A stretch of 64,000 nucleotides of DNA from positions 31,853,126 through 31,917,125 of the forward strand of contig OX393549.1 in assembly GCA_947650365.1 (NCBI GenBank), written 5' to 3'. Below the pieces are notes generated by a model that did not search any database, was not told the origin of the DNA, and worked only from the letters and a program-made list of their open reading frames with translations. Shown piece by piece: positions 12,080-23,530 of this stretch. Position numbers and translations under genes: made by a program. This DNA comes from Chamaelirium japonicum. Lineage: Eukaryota > Streptophyta > Magnoliopsida > Liliales > Melanthiaceae. How positions within the stretch are numbered: position 1 is the first letter of the stretch; the number at the start of each line of letters is the position of its first letter.

Positions 12080-15000
12080 GTCTTTACGAGGACCCCCGCC
12101 ATTTCGTTTCCCCCATCGTTTTGCTAGCGCGGGAGACGAAGGGCTTTGGCAGCTTGGAGACGAAGACGTCTTCTAGGGTTTTGTTCATCTTCCTTGTTGT
12201 CGCGGACTTCCTTTGAATTGAGGATGGTGCGAACATTGACGGCGGTCGCTGCGCGGAGTCCCAGGGCAGCAAGGCGACGGGAGCATGAGTACGACCGCGA
12301 TGCACCTCGGTGGAGGGTTGTTGCCCCTCTTCGGTGCTGGAGCGCAATGGTGGAAGCCGATTGTTGCAGTTGAAGGTGATGATGACGACGCGTCTGGCAC
12401 AGCGCAGGGAGAAGACAGTGTCGACGAGGTTTGGCCCCACTTTCTTCGTGTTTTTTTATTTTCCGTGGTTACATCGGATATTGATGCCCACCGGATAGAG
12501 ACCCCTAGATTCAGGGAATAAGAGATTTTCCTCGTCTTTATCCCAATAACCGATTGTTCCTATTTATAGGGTGTTCAATGAAAAATTAGATTCATTCTCT
12601 CTTTTTTTTTTTCCTTCGTCTTCTTCGTCTCTGCCGTCGGGTTCGCGGGGTCAGCGGCAGCGCAGGCGGCGGCGAGGTGCGGGCTGCAGCGCGCTCAGGC
12701 CGGCGCGGTGTAGGGGCGGCAGCAACAGCATCGGCGGCGTGCGGTGGCCGCTGCGGCGGCTCAAGCGGCGGCGCGGGGGCCAGCGGAGCAGCAGCGGCGC
12801 GGAGGTGGCGCGCGGGGGCCGGCGCAGCAGCGGCAGCGGCAGCGGTGGTGGCACGCGGGGGCCGGCGCAGCAGCGACAGCGGCAGCGGGGCGCGAGTGCC
12901 GGCGCAGCAGCGGCAACGGCAGCGGCGGTGGCGCGGTTGCACGGGCGGGGGCCGGCGCAGCAGCGGCAGCGGCGGTGGCGTGCGCGCTGGTGGCCGGCAC
13001 GGCGCGGCGTGGGTGCGGCAGGGTGCTGGTGGCCGGGTTGGTGCAGGCACGGCAGGGTGCCGGTGGCCGGGTTAGCCGAGGCCCATAGCCCCCCCCCCCC
13101 GCGGGTTTTAACAGGGGAGAGAGAGAGAGGGGGGGGGGCTGCAGCTTTTTGCTGTGGCCCCCCTCTCGGTTTTTCCATTTTGCACAAGGGGGCTGGGGCT
13201 GCGGCTTTTTGCTGTGGCCCCCCTCTCGGTTTTCCTTTCTGCAAAGAGGGGCTGCAGCAGGGTCGAGGTCGTGCGCAACAGTGGCGAATGGCGTCGGTTG
13301 CGGGTGAAGACGGCTGTGAGCGGGCGATCGGTGCACGGGCCGGGGTTGCGGCGGGCGCAGCGCGCGGGGCGGCTGCGAGGTGCGGAGGCGGGCTCGGCCG
13401 GGGGCTGCGGCCGGCGCGCGAGCCAGAGACGGGGCGCAGCCGGGGGCTGCGGTGTGCGGCCGGCGCGCGGGGTGCGGGAGGGCGCAGGCCGGAGGCGGGC
13501 TCGGCCGGGTTTTAGCAGGAGAGAGGGGGTGCTGCGGCTTTTTGCTGTGGCCCCCCTCTCAGTTTCCCATTTTGCAAACAGGGACTTTCTCTTTTTTTTT
13601 TTTTTTTTTTTGACTTCTGGACTTGATCTGTTTTTTTCTTCTGGAACTGATTGTGCATCTTGATTTGACTTGGACTTTTTGTTTCCTTGCAGGACTTGTC
13701 CCTTCGAGTGCTTTCTAAAGGCCGGCTGGATCATTGAGGAGGCCTATCGCGGGAGCAGAGCGACTAGCGAGGTTGCACCTGGGCAGGCTGAGTGAGGTAG
13801 ACTGGATCTTCCTCTAGACGACCATGGGTCGCTGGAGGCCTATGGAGAGAGCTTTTCTGGTGGTGACATCAGCTTGAAGGACGTCGAGACGGGCGTTTTG
13901 GAGTTCGACGAGGAGCAAGACAAAGCCACTAGCGTTGACAAGGAGCAGCCTGCTTTGGTCGTCTTTTGCTTACCGATCTTGACCTTGGTGACTACTCCAA
14001 CAACCCTTTTGGCTTCGTGGAGGTCACGAAGGATGCAGTCCTTGGCTCGGGACCCCCTTTTTTTTTTTGTGCCTTGACTTGATTTGTTTGTGTCCGTATG
14101 CGTGACTGATTCGTGCTTTTCTTCATTTCTTTCTTCAGGGCCTGCCGTTAAGAGAGCTTTCCAACTTCTGGATGGATCGTCGATGCGGTCTCCTACGGGA
14201 GTATGCATCTTCGTTTCCCTTTTGCGCAAGTCTTCTGTCATCGTTACGAGAGCTTTCGATTTCTGGATGGATCGTCGGTGCGGTCTCCCACGGGAGTACG
14301 CATCTTCGTTTCCCTTTTGCGCAAGTCTTCTGCCGCCGTACTTCAAAGCAAGAAACGTGTGTCGAAGTTGGACGAGTTCATTCTCACCGATGAGGGATCT
14401 TCATGGCAGATCGTTCGACCGAGTCCGGAGTTGCCATTCAGGAGTCAGTTCTGACGGATATTTTGGCCGCAGCTTCTTTGTCGGTTCCTGTGGCATCTTT
14501 GACAGCCGTCACGGCGATGGTCCAGGAGGCGGTTCCCGTGCTTGGGTCTTCAGGACAGGATCGCGCCTTGTTTCAGCACTTAGAGGCTTGCCATCGAAAG
14601 TGTAGATCGCAGAGCCTTCTTTCTAAGCTTCTTTTGGAGAGTTGTGCTGGAAGTTTATCCAGGCGACGCTTGCACCCTTCCAGGAGGAGGGCCTTGACGC
14701 TTTGAGTAGCTGGTGGGTTTTCCGGTGGATGGCTCCTTGTTTGAGGAGCGTATGTGCACCCTTTTGGTGGATAGCTAGGCTTATTGCTTGCAACGGGCTT
14801 CATTAGTGGAGGACGCTTCCTTGGCATTGGCAAAGGTTGAGGAAGAGAAACGTCGACTTGAGGGGCTTCTCACGTTGCTACTGCAGACTTGGTTCGGGTG
14901 CAGAAGAAGGTGGAGATTACTCGCGCGTCGCTTCAGAAGCTGGAATCCCTCCTTGCAAGGCAGCGTGCAAAGCTGGCGACGCGTTGAACTGGTAGATCGA

Positions 15001-15410
15001 TCGAGAAGGCTTCTGTAGCGAACCTTGCGAAGCAGCGTGCAGAGCTGGCGACGTGTCGGAAGCTGACGGCTTCTCTACCTATGGAGTTGCAGCGCGTGTA
15101 AGCTGCGGGAGGCGAGCCGCTTCGGTGCCTCTAGGACTTCAACTTGCTACTCATGCGTTGCTTCGAAAGCTGGAGTCCCGTTTGGAGAAAGCTCGAGCAA
15201 CCAAGAAGACTTTTGCAATGGAGCTTGCAAAGAAGCGGGAGGAGCTTACAAATCGCCGAGAGCTGGTGGTTTCTTGCCTTTCGGAGTTGCACTGCGTGGG
15301 TGCCTCGAGAGATGAGCTGTGGCAGCACCGGGAGCTGGTGGCTTAACGGAGGCTGACGGCTTCTCGATCCCCGGAGTGGAACTTGCGTCTTTTCTGGGCT
15401 CATTTTCTGG
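12080..15410 (+). pseudogene. Relic of the antisense gene of the gypsy derivative
   Basis: This stretch occupies the position and strand of the plant-mobile-domain gene of the 16.6-kb element. A TATA-like CTATTTATAGG lies at 12,562-12,572. GC-rich low-complexity sequence (12,640-13,090) and three copies of a 'tttttgctgtggccccc' block (13,146, 13,206, 13,538) follow. There is a ~97-bp tandem duplication at 14,150-14,334, and then frames rich in Leu, Glu, Ala and Arg (14,788-15,346) that look like the coiled-coil end of the intact version. The mobile domain itself is not recognised. It is broken and is part of a retroelement, not a host gene. Confidence 0.5.
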
Positions 15411-15444
15411 AATGGTGGTTTGTTTTTTTTTTTTTTTTTGTTTG

Positions 15445-15534
15445 GACTGAACCTTTACAGGCTGCCTACGTACCCTACTGAGAGGGATCAAGTCACACGT
15501 AGTTCCTTTTTTTTTTTTTTTTTTTTTTTTTTTT
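15445..15534. other. Conserved convergent 3' block (GCTGCCTACGTACCC plus poly-T)
   Basis: The block reads GGACTGAACC...GGCTGCCTACGTACCC...GGGATCAAGTC...GTAGTTC and runs into a long T tract. The same order is found at 31,649-31,734 in the intact relative. In both elements it sits between the end of the plus-strand antisense gene and the end of the minus-strand gag or gag-pol gene. Confidence 0.7.
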
Positions 15535-15557
15535 GGGGCAAGGGGGGTAACCTTGCG

Positions 15558-17990
15558 CTAGGCAAAGTACCTCTTGAGGGACTTGCCGCTGGTAGGCAGA
15601 GTCGCTGCTGGTTCGCAGTTGTCATCCGTCTTCTTCGCTTCAATGTAGTTAGAAGTAAAGATCCTCTTGATTGGAGTTTTGATGATTGCTGGAGTTTGAC
15701 TGGATCCGATGCCTCGACGATTTGGAAGAATTTGTTCGCTAATTTTGCGGAGGCGTGCTTGAGTCTTTGTCAGGTGATGTGGTATTGCAGCTGAGGGTAG
15801 TGAACCCATATGCACCGTGCTTTCTTTGTTGCAGCTGGATTTGAACATCAGCTCGGTGGAGTTTTGCCCCCGAGTGTTTCCTAGCTTGATTGCGAGTTGC
15901 TCGGAGCTGGTGTACTCGGAAGACTCGGTTGAGCTCGAGACATGCAACAGACCATGTAACGGTAGTGCCATCTCTTGCAAAGTGATGAAGTTGGCCTTGG
16001 AGAATCGTGACGATAGTTCCTTTGCTGGAGTGGAAGACGATCGTCCTGGCTTGCGAAGCCATTGAGGCGCGAGCCACAAGACTGTCGCATCTTGAGCAGG
16101 CAACGGAACGTGTGGCGTTGAGCTTGATTTGGAGTTGATATGGATTTTTCGTCTTGATGCTGGCGCTCCTTTAACTTTGTGCACCGTCTGGCTGGAGAAT
16201 GTCGCTAGTTTTGCAAGTGGAGAGGTTTTGTCTCTCGCAGCTGCTTTGACTTTCTGGGCTCGTGGAGCTTTTGCTGGAGGAACTTCTGCAATGGGGTCTT
16301 TGACCTGGTGGAACTCAACGTCAGCAAGGTGTGATTCAGCCTCGTTGCAGTGCTTGCCATTGGCGACGATGGTTCTCCCCATGCTTTCGATGTTGGTGCC
16401 GCTTTCTTCATTGAGCACTTGGTGAACTTCCCTCATGCAACAAGAGACCTTGAGGTTTTGATCAACTTCAAGGAAGCGGCTGGGGAAAAACTCCTGGAGT
16501 GTCGCCAGCTCTGGGCATGTTTGCTGGAGAAGATTTTTCGAACTTACTGGAGGTACTTTGGACGTCTTTCTTTCTGGAGCTTCACTCTTTTCCTTGAAGG
16601 TCTTTCTTTCGGGGAGTTTTGTTGTCGCCCGATCTTTCTCGTGGTTGGCCAGACGTGCTATCCTGTAGCTTGATCGTCGTGGTCTTCTCCTTCGAGGCGC
16701 CATAGCCCATGCATTTTCATCAGTAAGATCTTCTTCGTCAGGGTGAAGAATTGGTGCCGTGACCGAAGGCTCTTCTTTGATCGGAAGGACTTGCTCTTCT
16801 GGAGGCTTTACTGATTCATCTTCTGATCCCTAGCCGGTTGGCTTGATTTCTTTCATTGGGATCGAAGGAGGTTTGGAGTAGAAGACGTAGAAGTCGAACT
16901 TACCTGATGGCTGGCCTAGCAGGCTGACTTCAGGGTCTCTTTGCTCGTTTCTTACTTTGAGCACATACTGGGATGTAGCTTTGTTTGGAAGAGGGAGTGT
17001 TTGCGCGAGAGGCGGTTGCCCCCAAGGCAGTAAGGATTTGGCCCTGGGTACTGCAGGAGCATACCGTTGTCGTCTTCTTGGAGCTGGTTTCGCCATCGAT
17101 CTTTGACAGACGATGCGCAGCCTTGCTGAAGTGCGTTGTGGAGCGGTCAGTGCTGGCGGGAAGGAATCGAAGGTGATTGACGTCATATTTGACTCGACGA
17201 TATCACTAGAGTCGATCTCGATCATCCCTTGCTTGGCGAGTGTCATGATCTTATCTTTGAAGACAAAGCACTTCTCGATGGGATGGCTGACCATCCAGTG
17301 GTACTTGCAGAAGAGCGGATCGTTGACTCGATGTGCTTGTTCTGGCCTTTTTGGTGGCGGAAGTTCGATCATCTTTTCTTGCATCAACTGATCAAACATG
17401 GAGGAAACTTCCGAGTCTGGGAAGGGATACTCCTTAGCTTCAAGCTCCTCGAGGGTCATCCTTGGTGGCCGTTGAGGCTGAGGAGGTGGTATGGCGGCTC
17501 CTTTGCCTTTGTCCAGCTTGCCACCGATCTTGAGTGGTTTGGAAGTCGAAGCGAGGTCGGTGACATTAACTTGCTTTGATGCCGCCGGTTCGTCCTCCTC
17601 TTCCACCTTCTGGAAGGCTATGGCCTTTGAGTCCCCGCGATTTGCTAAGCTGAGCTCCATGTCGTGGGCTCGAGTCGCCAGTTCTTCGAAGGACCGAGGC
17701 TTGATCCCTTTGAGGATATAGAGCAAGCCCCAGTGCATGCCTTGGGTGCACAACTCAATAGCCGAGTCTTCAGACAAGCGATCTTGCGAGTTTAGCGCAA
17801 GGTTTCTCCAACGATCAATGTAGTCGATCACCGGCTCATCCTTCCTTTGCTTGGTAGCAGTAAGCTCGGTCATGCTGACGATGCGCCGAGTACTGCAGAA
17901 GCGGTTGAGGAACTCCCTCTCCATTTGATCCCAGCTGTCAATGGATCCTGGAGGAAGATCAACATACCAGTCAATTGATCCCAGCGTAGT
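15558..17990 (-). pseudogene. gag relic of the pol-less gypsy derivative
   Basis: The minus strand from about 17,980 leftwards encodes a Tat-type retrotransposon gag: SIDWYVDLPPG, then the conserved EREFLNRF, VIDYIDRWRNL and LCTQGMHWGLLYILKG motifs, and a zinc-knuckle-like CKYHWMVSHPIEKC. A second block (to about 15,558) matches the C-terminal part of the gag of the 16.6-kb element, including a SNYIEAKK motif. It is clearly homologous to that gag but lacks its start, because the element is truncated at about 17,990. Broken; part of a retroelement. Confidence 0.8.
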
Positions 17991-18138
17991 TGCCATGCTA
18001 GTTTCATACACGCGTATGTAGATCGTTTCGATGAAAATTTTGATATATAACGCACACCGCTCACGGTCCTCGGACCTTCACTTTGCTTCCGCTGCGGGCC
18101 TCTACCATGGATTTATTTCCAGCAATTGGTATCAGAGC
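17990..18138 (+). mobile_element. Copia LTR end and tRNA-iMet primer-binding site
   Basis: LTR sequence runs to about 18,124. TTGGTATCAGAGC (18,126-18,138) is the usual plant site complementary to the 3' end of initiator methionine tRNA. It fixes the copia element as plus-strand and as the host of the nested gypsy derivative. Confidence 0.75.
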
Positions 18139-21100
18139 ACGCTAGTGGTGTACGTTTCATGTTTTTCATGAAACCGTCATGTGCGCGCATGAATAGTATG
18201 TGCCGCCATCGGGGTTCTACGAGTAGATCATGCATAGTATATTTTTTGTGTGTTCTATGAATCGTTCTTGCAGGGCGCCGCTTCTAAATTTATTCTGGAT
18301 ATGTGATTGCTTGCTACCGGGGGTCGGACCCCATGTTAGCGATTTTGTCTGGATGTTTTTTCTTCTATGTGTGGATAGATTTTAGAGCCATAGTCGGGCA
18401 AGAGGTGAAGATTTATCACCCTTGATTCCCAGGCTTTTGCTAGGTTTGTTTTCCTTTTCTTTCTAGGAAATTGTGTACGAGCGAGCACTTGCTCGAAACG
18501 TACTAGATCTTTTTCGGTTACAGATTGAAGAGGAGGACTTGCCGTGGAGATCCACCACCGGGAAGATGAGCGGAACCTTAGAGGATGATGGCGATCCGGC
18601 GAAGCGTACACGATGACGGCAAAGGGCAGAAAGCGTCAGGAGATCGTATACAGAGGCTTGCACCGGATCGAGGACCTTGCGAAGGAGACAGAGAGCCTGC
18701 GCTGTGTCAGTCAGGTTCAGGGGTCGGACCCTGAACTTGATTTAGTTGTGTGCTTGTTTCTTTCAGAAGTTCTTTATATTTCTGTAGAGAACCCCGATGC
18801 AATAATTTGATTATCTGTATTAGAGGGATGCCCTTTCCCCTCGGGTCCTAGCGACCTTATTAGGATAGGATTCCACTAGTGACGCCTATTATTTAATTGA
18901 CCCTTGATGATAGCATGAATTCCTCACATTTGGTTATGCCCCCATTAGGTCAACACCCGATTAGTCGGGTGTGCCTATTTGGCAAGCATCGAAACCTAGA
19001 ATGAGTTGGAATTCTACTATGACATCATTCGTCAAATTTATAAGCGAGGCGCCATGGTAGTGGAAAACCTTTCCTGTCAGTCTGACCTTAGGCTAGGCTC
19101 CAGGGCATTAGCATAAAAGCCATGTTTGCAGAGCATCGATGTTCTTGGGATATGTAATGTGACCCTTGAGTGGAGAAATCCACTTGAGGTAGGGACTATG
19201 ATATTCCGAGATCGATTAATGCTTCGTGAAAGGCTTGAAATGCTAGTGGGAGCACGGTATGACCAGGGTCTAGTGTATAGGTTATCGTGACCTTAGTGTA
19301 CACTCATACTTGCATTAAATAACCCTCAACTATAATAAGGGATGCGAGAGAGGACTTTTAGAGATCCCCTGGCCTCCATGGCCAATCACTTCGTGCTCGG
19401 GTGGGAGGGCATAACTCAACAACCCCCTCGGGTGAGAGCTGTGTTTTTCCATGCCAAGCTACTTAGTGATCTCCCTCGGGATATGGCGGTTACGGCGCCA
19501 AGGGTTCAGGCTTTTACTCACCCTCGTGGGGGCCATTAGAACTTCTGTTCCGTAATTACCTAGGCTCGTGGTTAAGCATCCGAAGTACACGTGAGGTATT
19601 CGTTGCGAAGACAATGGTGATCACGTGGTACTGGCCAAAGATAACCATGGTCCATCAAAGCCCTTAGTTGGCAGATTTGGATAGGGTCAAGGGAAAGACC
19701 CGTGTAAGCGGATGACCTGCACACTGCCCCCTCGGACAGGTGCAGCCTATTCCGAGATCTTACATACATGGTTAAATTAATCCATAGAGGTGTCTTCGCT
19801 GTGAGGGTAGCGCTGACATTTAGATATAATTAGCTTATTTTTAAAATCCATAAAATAAGTTTTTTTTTGTGCATTCTTTTTCATTCAACCATATAGTTCC
19901 CCTATCCGCTATCCCATAAGAGAACCAGTTATCGGGTCCCTAACTACGTAGAGCGAAAGCGCTTTTCTTTAGCTTATGCATAGGGTAGTAAACGTACATT
20001 GGCATGTAATCTAAATATCTCTGTACTAGACCTAACGGGTCCAAATATCACTAGGGCACTAACTAGGGCATATGAAGACTAGCGAGAGTCTAAGGAGATG
20101 TGCAAGTGCTATGTTATAGCAGACTTGCGGACAACACTCCTTAGAAGTAAGCAAGAGATATGCCCGGTCTTCTCAAAATAAGTTTTACTTGCATAAGATG
20201 TTTGGAAGGCGGAGTCGGTAGACTCATCGCTTATCCACCAAGATACTTGTCGGTACCGAGATGTCAGTGGGTATGCTTGTTCGGGAACATATATTTGAGT
20301 TCCAGATCGAACTAGATTCCAAAGACATAGTACCAGATGACGAGGTGGTGGAAGACGTCTGTCTTGCATCCTTGTCTGGAACCTCGAAGGCGTTGTCAGA
20401 GATTTTAGCTTTAACAAGCTAGAGATGACAAACGCAGAATTTCTAAGGAGATTTCTAAGAGACAAAGGATGGGATCAAGATTAAAGGCAAAGCCTTTAGT
20501 GCTTAACCTATGTCTTCTTTAGAAGAACCTAAGGGAGTAACTTATAAGAGATCGAAAACTGTTCTAGTGCAGAAACTGGTGTGGACTCCTAAGTATGGTA
20601 ACGCTAAGGACGGAAGTGTTTCCGCTTTGGCGAGTGTAGGGGGTATTTGAAGATTGAGTATGGCCTCAGGATGTTAGGAGTTAAGTCGCTATCTAGTAGC
20701 AGTTCTTATACTTCTTGGAATGTAGACTCCGGGTCTACAGAGATTCAAGGAAAGCAGAAGGCTACTTTATAGTGAAGTAATCCTAACATAGGTACTGATG
20801 CCATAAGCCGCTGCGAAAGCTGTTAGATATGATTGTCTTAGTTTTTCCGAAACACGGATTTTGATTTTTAGAGATGTAATTCTGTTTCCTTTTTGATAAA
20901 TGAAGTTTTTTAGTTTTAGATAGCATCGTAGGTATGTATCCTAGACTAAATTGGTAGCTTCATAATTAGAGGAATAGATCAGAAAAATCTCTTTGTATTT
21001 AATCTGAATTTGGAAATAGAGTTCATGACAGCTGCAACGTCTAATTAAAATTCATCTAAATCCTTCGGAGAAGCTATCCCATTTGTGACCCCTCTGATTT

Positions 21101-21309
21101 AGATATTCTGCCTTAGATTAATTCAGAGATAACAGAAGGCCGAGTTTCTGTTCACAGATTCATCGGAGATCCTTCTAACCTCTGAATGTAATCTGGAAGG
21201 CATAATAACTAAAAGGGCCACAAAAGGTATGGGGGTTAGTTAATTTTGACGTCTATGGTTCCAAGAGTGTCTAGACGATAGAAGACTCTTCGATTTAATC
21301 GAAGGAATA

Positions 21310-21830
21310 AGTCACTATCAGACGAGTTCCATAGGATCCTGAGGGAGCATGGGATTAACTCCCAGTTAAATGCTCCAAGGATGACACGTCAGAATAAAGT
21401 CTCCGAGAGAAGGAATCAGACCCTGTTTGACATGGTCCGTAGTATGATGAATATTGCCAAGTGTACTACGTACCTTTTGGTGGGGATGTACCTTAAAACA
21501 GTAGCTTATATCTGAAACTATCTCTCATCTAGATCAGCACCTCAGACCTATAGAGAGCTATGGTCTAAGCGAAAGCTGACACTATAGTGTCTCGAGATAT
21601 AGGGTTGTCCTGCACTTGTGCAAAAGGACAAGAGGGATGAGATGGAGATATAGTTCCAGGTATATCTGTTTGTAGGTTACCCTTAGGAGGCATAAGGTGG
21701 ACTGTTCTATGATCTTGAGGTTTGGAAGGTAATTGTTTCTACGAACACCATCTACCTAGACCAGGATTATATTATAGACCATAAGTTTATCAGTAAGGTA
21801 GTTCTGGGTGAACTACTGGGTACTGGTAGA
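21310..21830 (+). pseudogene. Copia integrase and post-integrase relic
   Basis: The plus strand at about 21,330-21,490 reads as the C-terminal integrase region of Ty1/copia: HGINSQ, then ERRNQTLFDMVRSMMN, then a TVAYI tail. It is followed to about 21,800 by the typical VGYP and KVV...ELLG context before reverse transcriptase. It is broken in several places and stops at the junction near 21,838. RT and RNase H are not present. Confidence 0.72.
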
Positions 21831-21838
21831 GAGTGCGC

Positions 21839-22470
21839 ATCTGAAAAACTCCTGCCACCCAGAATCTTTGACCAAACCCACCTGCAACAAGTTTTTTGGT
21901 CGAACCCCCCTTCCCCTTGATTTTTTACACAAAACCCCCTTGCCCCATGAATTTTTTGCACAAAACCCCCCTACCTTTGATTTTTTGCACAAAACCCCCA
22001 TGCCCTAATGTTTTGCACATACCCTCCTGCCCTAATATTTTTTGACCGAAGTCCCCCCGAGGTTTTTAGGCCCGAACCGTCTTGCGCGTGGCTATTCTTG
22101 TGACCCCAGTCAACCAGGTTACCACCTACCCAATTGGGAGGGGGTAACATACACGCAATCAGCCCCGCGCAATGGGTCGGCAGACGCACAACGATCAGCT
22201 CTGGACAGGGGGTCGGCAGACAGATAGCAATCGGTCCCGGACAGGGGGTCGACAAACAGACAATGATCGACCCCACACAACGGGTCGACAAAAGCACACC
22301 CGACCGGACCCTAGTAGGGGGTCGACGGGCCCAACAGTCGGCCTCACGTAGCAGGTCGGTAGACAGACGACGACCAACCCCTGACAGAGGGTCGGCAGAC
22401 GAGCGATCAGCTTTGTACCAGAAAATCCTAGCCAGCTAGGTTAACACCTATCTAGCTGGGAGGGGGTAAC
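21839..22470 (+). repeat. Tat-style 3' tandem repeats and polypurine tract
   Basis: Degenerate ~31-bp units built on 'ttttttgcacaaaacccccc' fill 21,880-22,050. Degenerate ~43-bp units built on 'gggggtcggcagacaga' fill 22,160-22,420. A polypurine tract, GGGAGGGGGTAAC, at 22,458-22,470 abuts an LTR start, and a second copy of the tract motif lies near 22,135. Repeats ahead of the 3' LTR are usual for Tat-lineage elements. Confidence 0.75.
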
Positions 22471-22876
22471 TGTGGGTGCAAAATCTGGCTAACACCCAAC
22501 GGTGGGACCCGCAGCCCTGCCTGGGGCCCACGAGTCCAACGATGGGACCCGCAGCCCTACCTGGGGCTTACGAGTATGACAGTGGGACCCGCAACCCTGC
22601 TTGGGGTCCACTTGCACTATCTGGGGTCTGATAAATTGCCCCGGGTATTTATCAAATCCCGAATATTCCTAGGAATATTCCTAGAATATTTCTCAGATAA
22701 ACTAAGCCCTTATAAATAGCAAACTCCTTCTCTACCCTCGGATTACTTGTAAGGAGCACTCCTCGGCCTTTCGAGAGTAGCTCTACTGTTTACTCAGAGA
22801 TAGTGGATTCAAAGGTTGCGTCTTACCGCATGGAGACGTAGGCTTCGGTCGAATTCCGTCACCACATCTAGTGTCA
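22471..22876 (+). mobile_element. 3' LTR of a Tat-like gypsy element
   Basis: It starts with TGTGGGTGCAAAATCTGG directly after the polypurine tract and ends at about 22,876 (…CTAGTGTCA). A ~52-bp unit ('gtgggacccgcagccctgcc' variants) is repeated three times at 22,482-22,615. A TATA box (TATAAATAG, 22,711-22,719) would start plus-strand transcription. It may be the 3' LTR of the element whose leader starts at base 1, with everything between being nested insertions; the 5' LTR lies outside the window. Confidence 0.65.
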
Positions 22877-22904
22877 ACTCTCTCTCTATATATTTTGTCA
22901 CCTT

Positions 22905-23037
22905 CAATTCAATTCTGATAAGATAAAAATTACCAAGATGAGAAAATTAAATTGTTGACAAAAGGGTTTATTGTGCTAACATTTAAACTTCAGGGGGAGA
23001 TTTGGAACTAAACTTGAGGGGGGTAAAGTATAATTTA
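22905..23037. mobile_element. MITE fragment of the 'gggggcaaagtgtaattta' family
   Basis: One arm ends in 'gaggggggtaaagtataatttac' (read in two parts: gaggggggtaaag, then tataatttac), and the interior 'agataaaaattaccaa' is shared with 52,150-52,200. The opposite arm is missing. Confidence 0.55.
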
Positions 23038-23189
23038 CTCTAATAAATAACTTTGAGTCTAAAGTGGTAATATAGGCCCCCACATGATAGGCTATACAGT
23101 GACAGACCCGGAAGGTAATAAAGTGGAAATGATCCGATCATAGTTTGCCATGATAGCCCGTTGCTCCAACAGCTGTTGTAGTCAAGTAT

Positions 23190-23395
23190 CACCCACCAGG
23201 GGATAGGAGAGTTGGCAAAGCAACTGATGCTTTGGTGATGAGGTTGTGGGTTCAACTCTTCCTCCCCTCGATTTACCCAGGAGTGAAGTGGGAATTGCCG
23301 AGTGGGTCGGGCTTCACTCCCAGAGGGATTAGTCCGAGCCTTAAGTGGGCCATTGCCCGAAAGGTTTCGGGACACCCGCCGATCTCAAAAAAAAA
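23190..23395 (+). mobile_element. tRNA-derived SINE with poly-A tail
   Basis: This is a ~206-bp unit with a tRNA-like head: an A-box-like gagagttggcaaagcaac at about 23,207 and a B-box-like gggttcaactcttcc at about 23,249. A GC-rich body and a terminal run of 11 A follow. AAGTAT occurs exactly on both sides (23,184-23,189 and 23,396-23,401) as a target duplication. Head, tail and duplication together support a SINE rather than a tRNA gene, since no cloverleaf closes. Confidence 0.85.
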
Positions 23396-23530
23396 AAGTA
23401 TTGTTCATATCCTTCAATACGTTGAGGGGAAATTTTCAGTACAATAGTTGTACCATACATGCAACCGTGGGGCCCACTATGATTCAAGAAACCTGGGGTT
23501 GCGGCCCCGGCACTTGGGGATAGTGGTTCA

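Larger units (their letters stand above)
9275..17990 (-). mobile_element. Ty3/gypsy Tat derivative lacking pol (non-autonomous), truncated
   Basis: One LTR (9,275-12,000), a polypurine-tract motif (minus strand, 12,001-12,016), an antisense-gene relic on plus (about 12,080-15,410) and gag on minus (about 15,560-17,990) lie in the same order as in the 16.6-kb element at 25,000-41,608. It is a related but separate subfamily: the LTR ends and gag match clearly, while much of the LTR interior and the antisense region differ. Protease, reverse transcriptase, RNase H and integrase are absent, so it could only have moved with proteins from a relative. The second LTR is missing; the element ends inside gag, where copia LTR sequence resumes. 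It is nested in the copia element. Confidence 0.78.
8863..21838 (+). mobile_element. Ty1/copia element, decayed, split by a nested gypsy element
   Basis: The element starts with TGTTAGAATTGG at 8,863, and its 5' LTR is interrupted at 9,274 by the gypsy derivative at 9,275 to ~17,990. The LTR resumes to about 18,124 and is followed by a tRNA-iMet-type primer site (18,126-18,138). Copia coding relics are clearest at 21,310-21,830. The element is heavily decayed with many breaks, and no 3' LTR is recognised before the join with Tat-like repeats at about 21,839. The same LTR family occurs inverted at 44,400-45,080. Between 18,140 and 21,300 there is gag/pol-derived sequence too worn to divide into domains. 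Confidence 0.7.

Noticed and set aside
12571-13515. Long Gly/Ala/Arg-rich frame (314 codons) in GC-rich sequence
   Set aside because: Opposite frames are equally long. The sequence is a GC-rich low-complexity repeat within the antisense-gene leader of a retroelement.
15420-15536. Poly-T runs as the tail of a LINE or SINE
   Set aside because: The same T tract follows the conserved convergent block in the intact gypsy element, so it belongs to the LTR element.
18126-18138. tRNA-iMet-like sequence as a tRNA gene
   Set aside because: Only the 3'-complement is present, next to an LTR end; it is a primer-binding site.
23190-23395. tRNA gene at the A- and B-box-like motifs
   Set aside because: No cloverleaf forms, and a poly-A tail and AAGTAT duplications mark a SINE.
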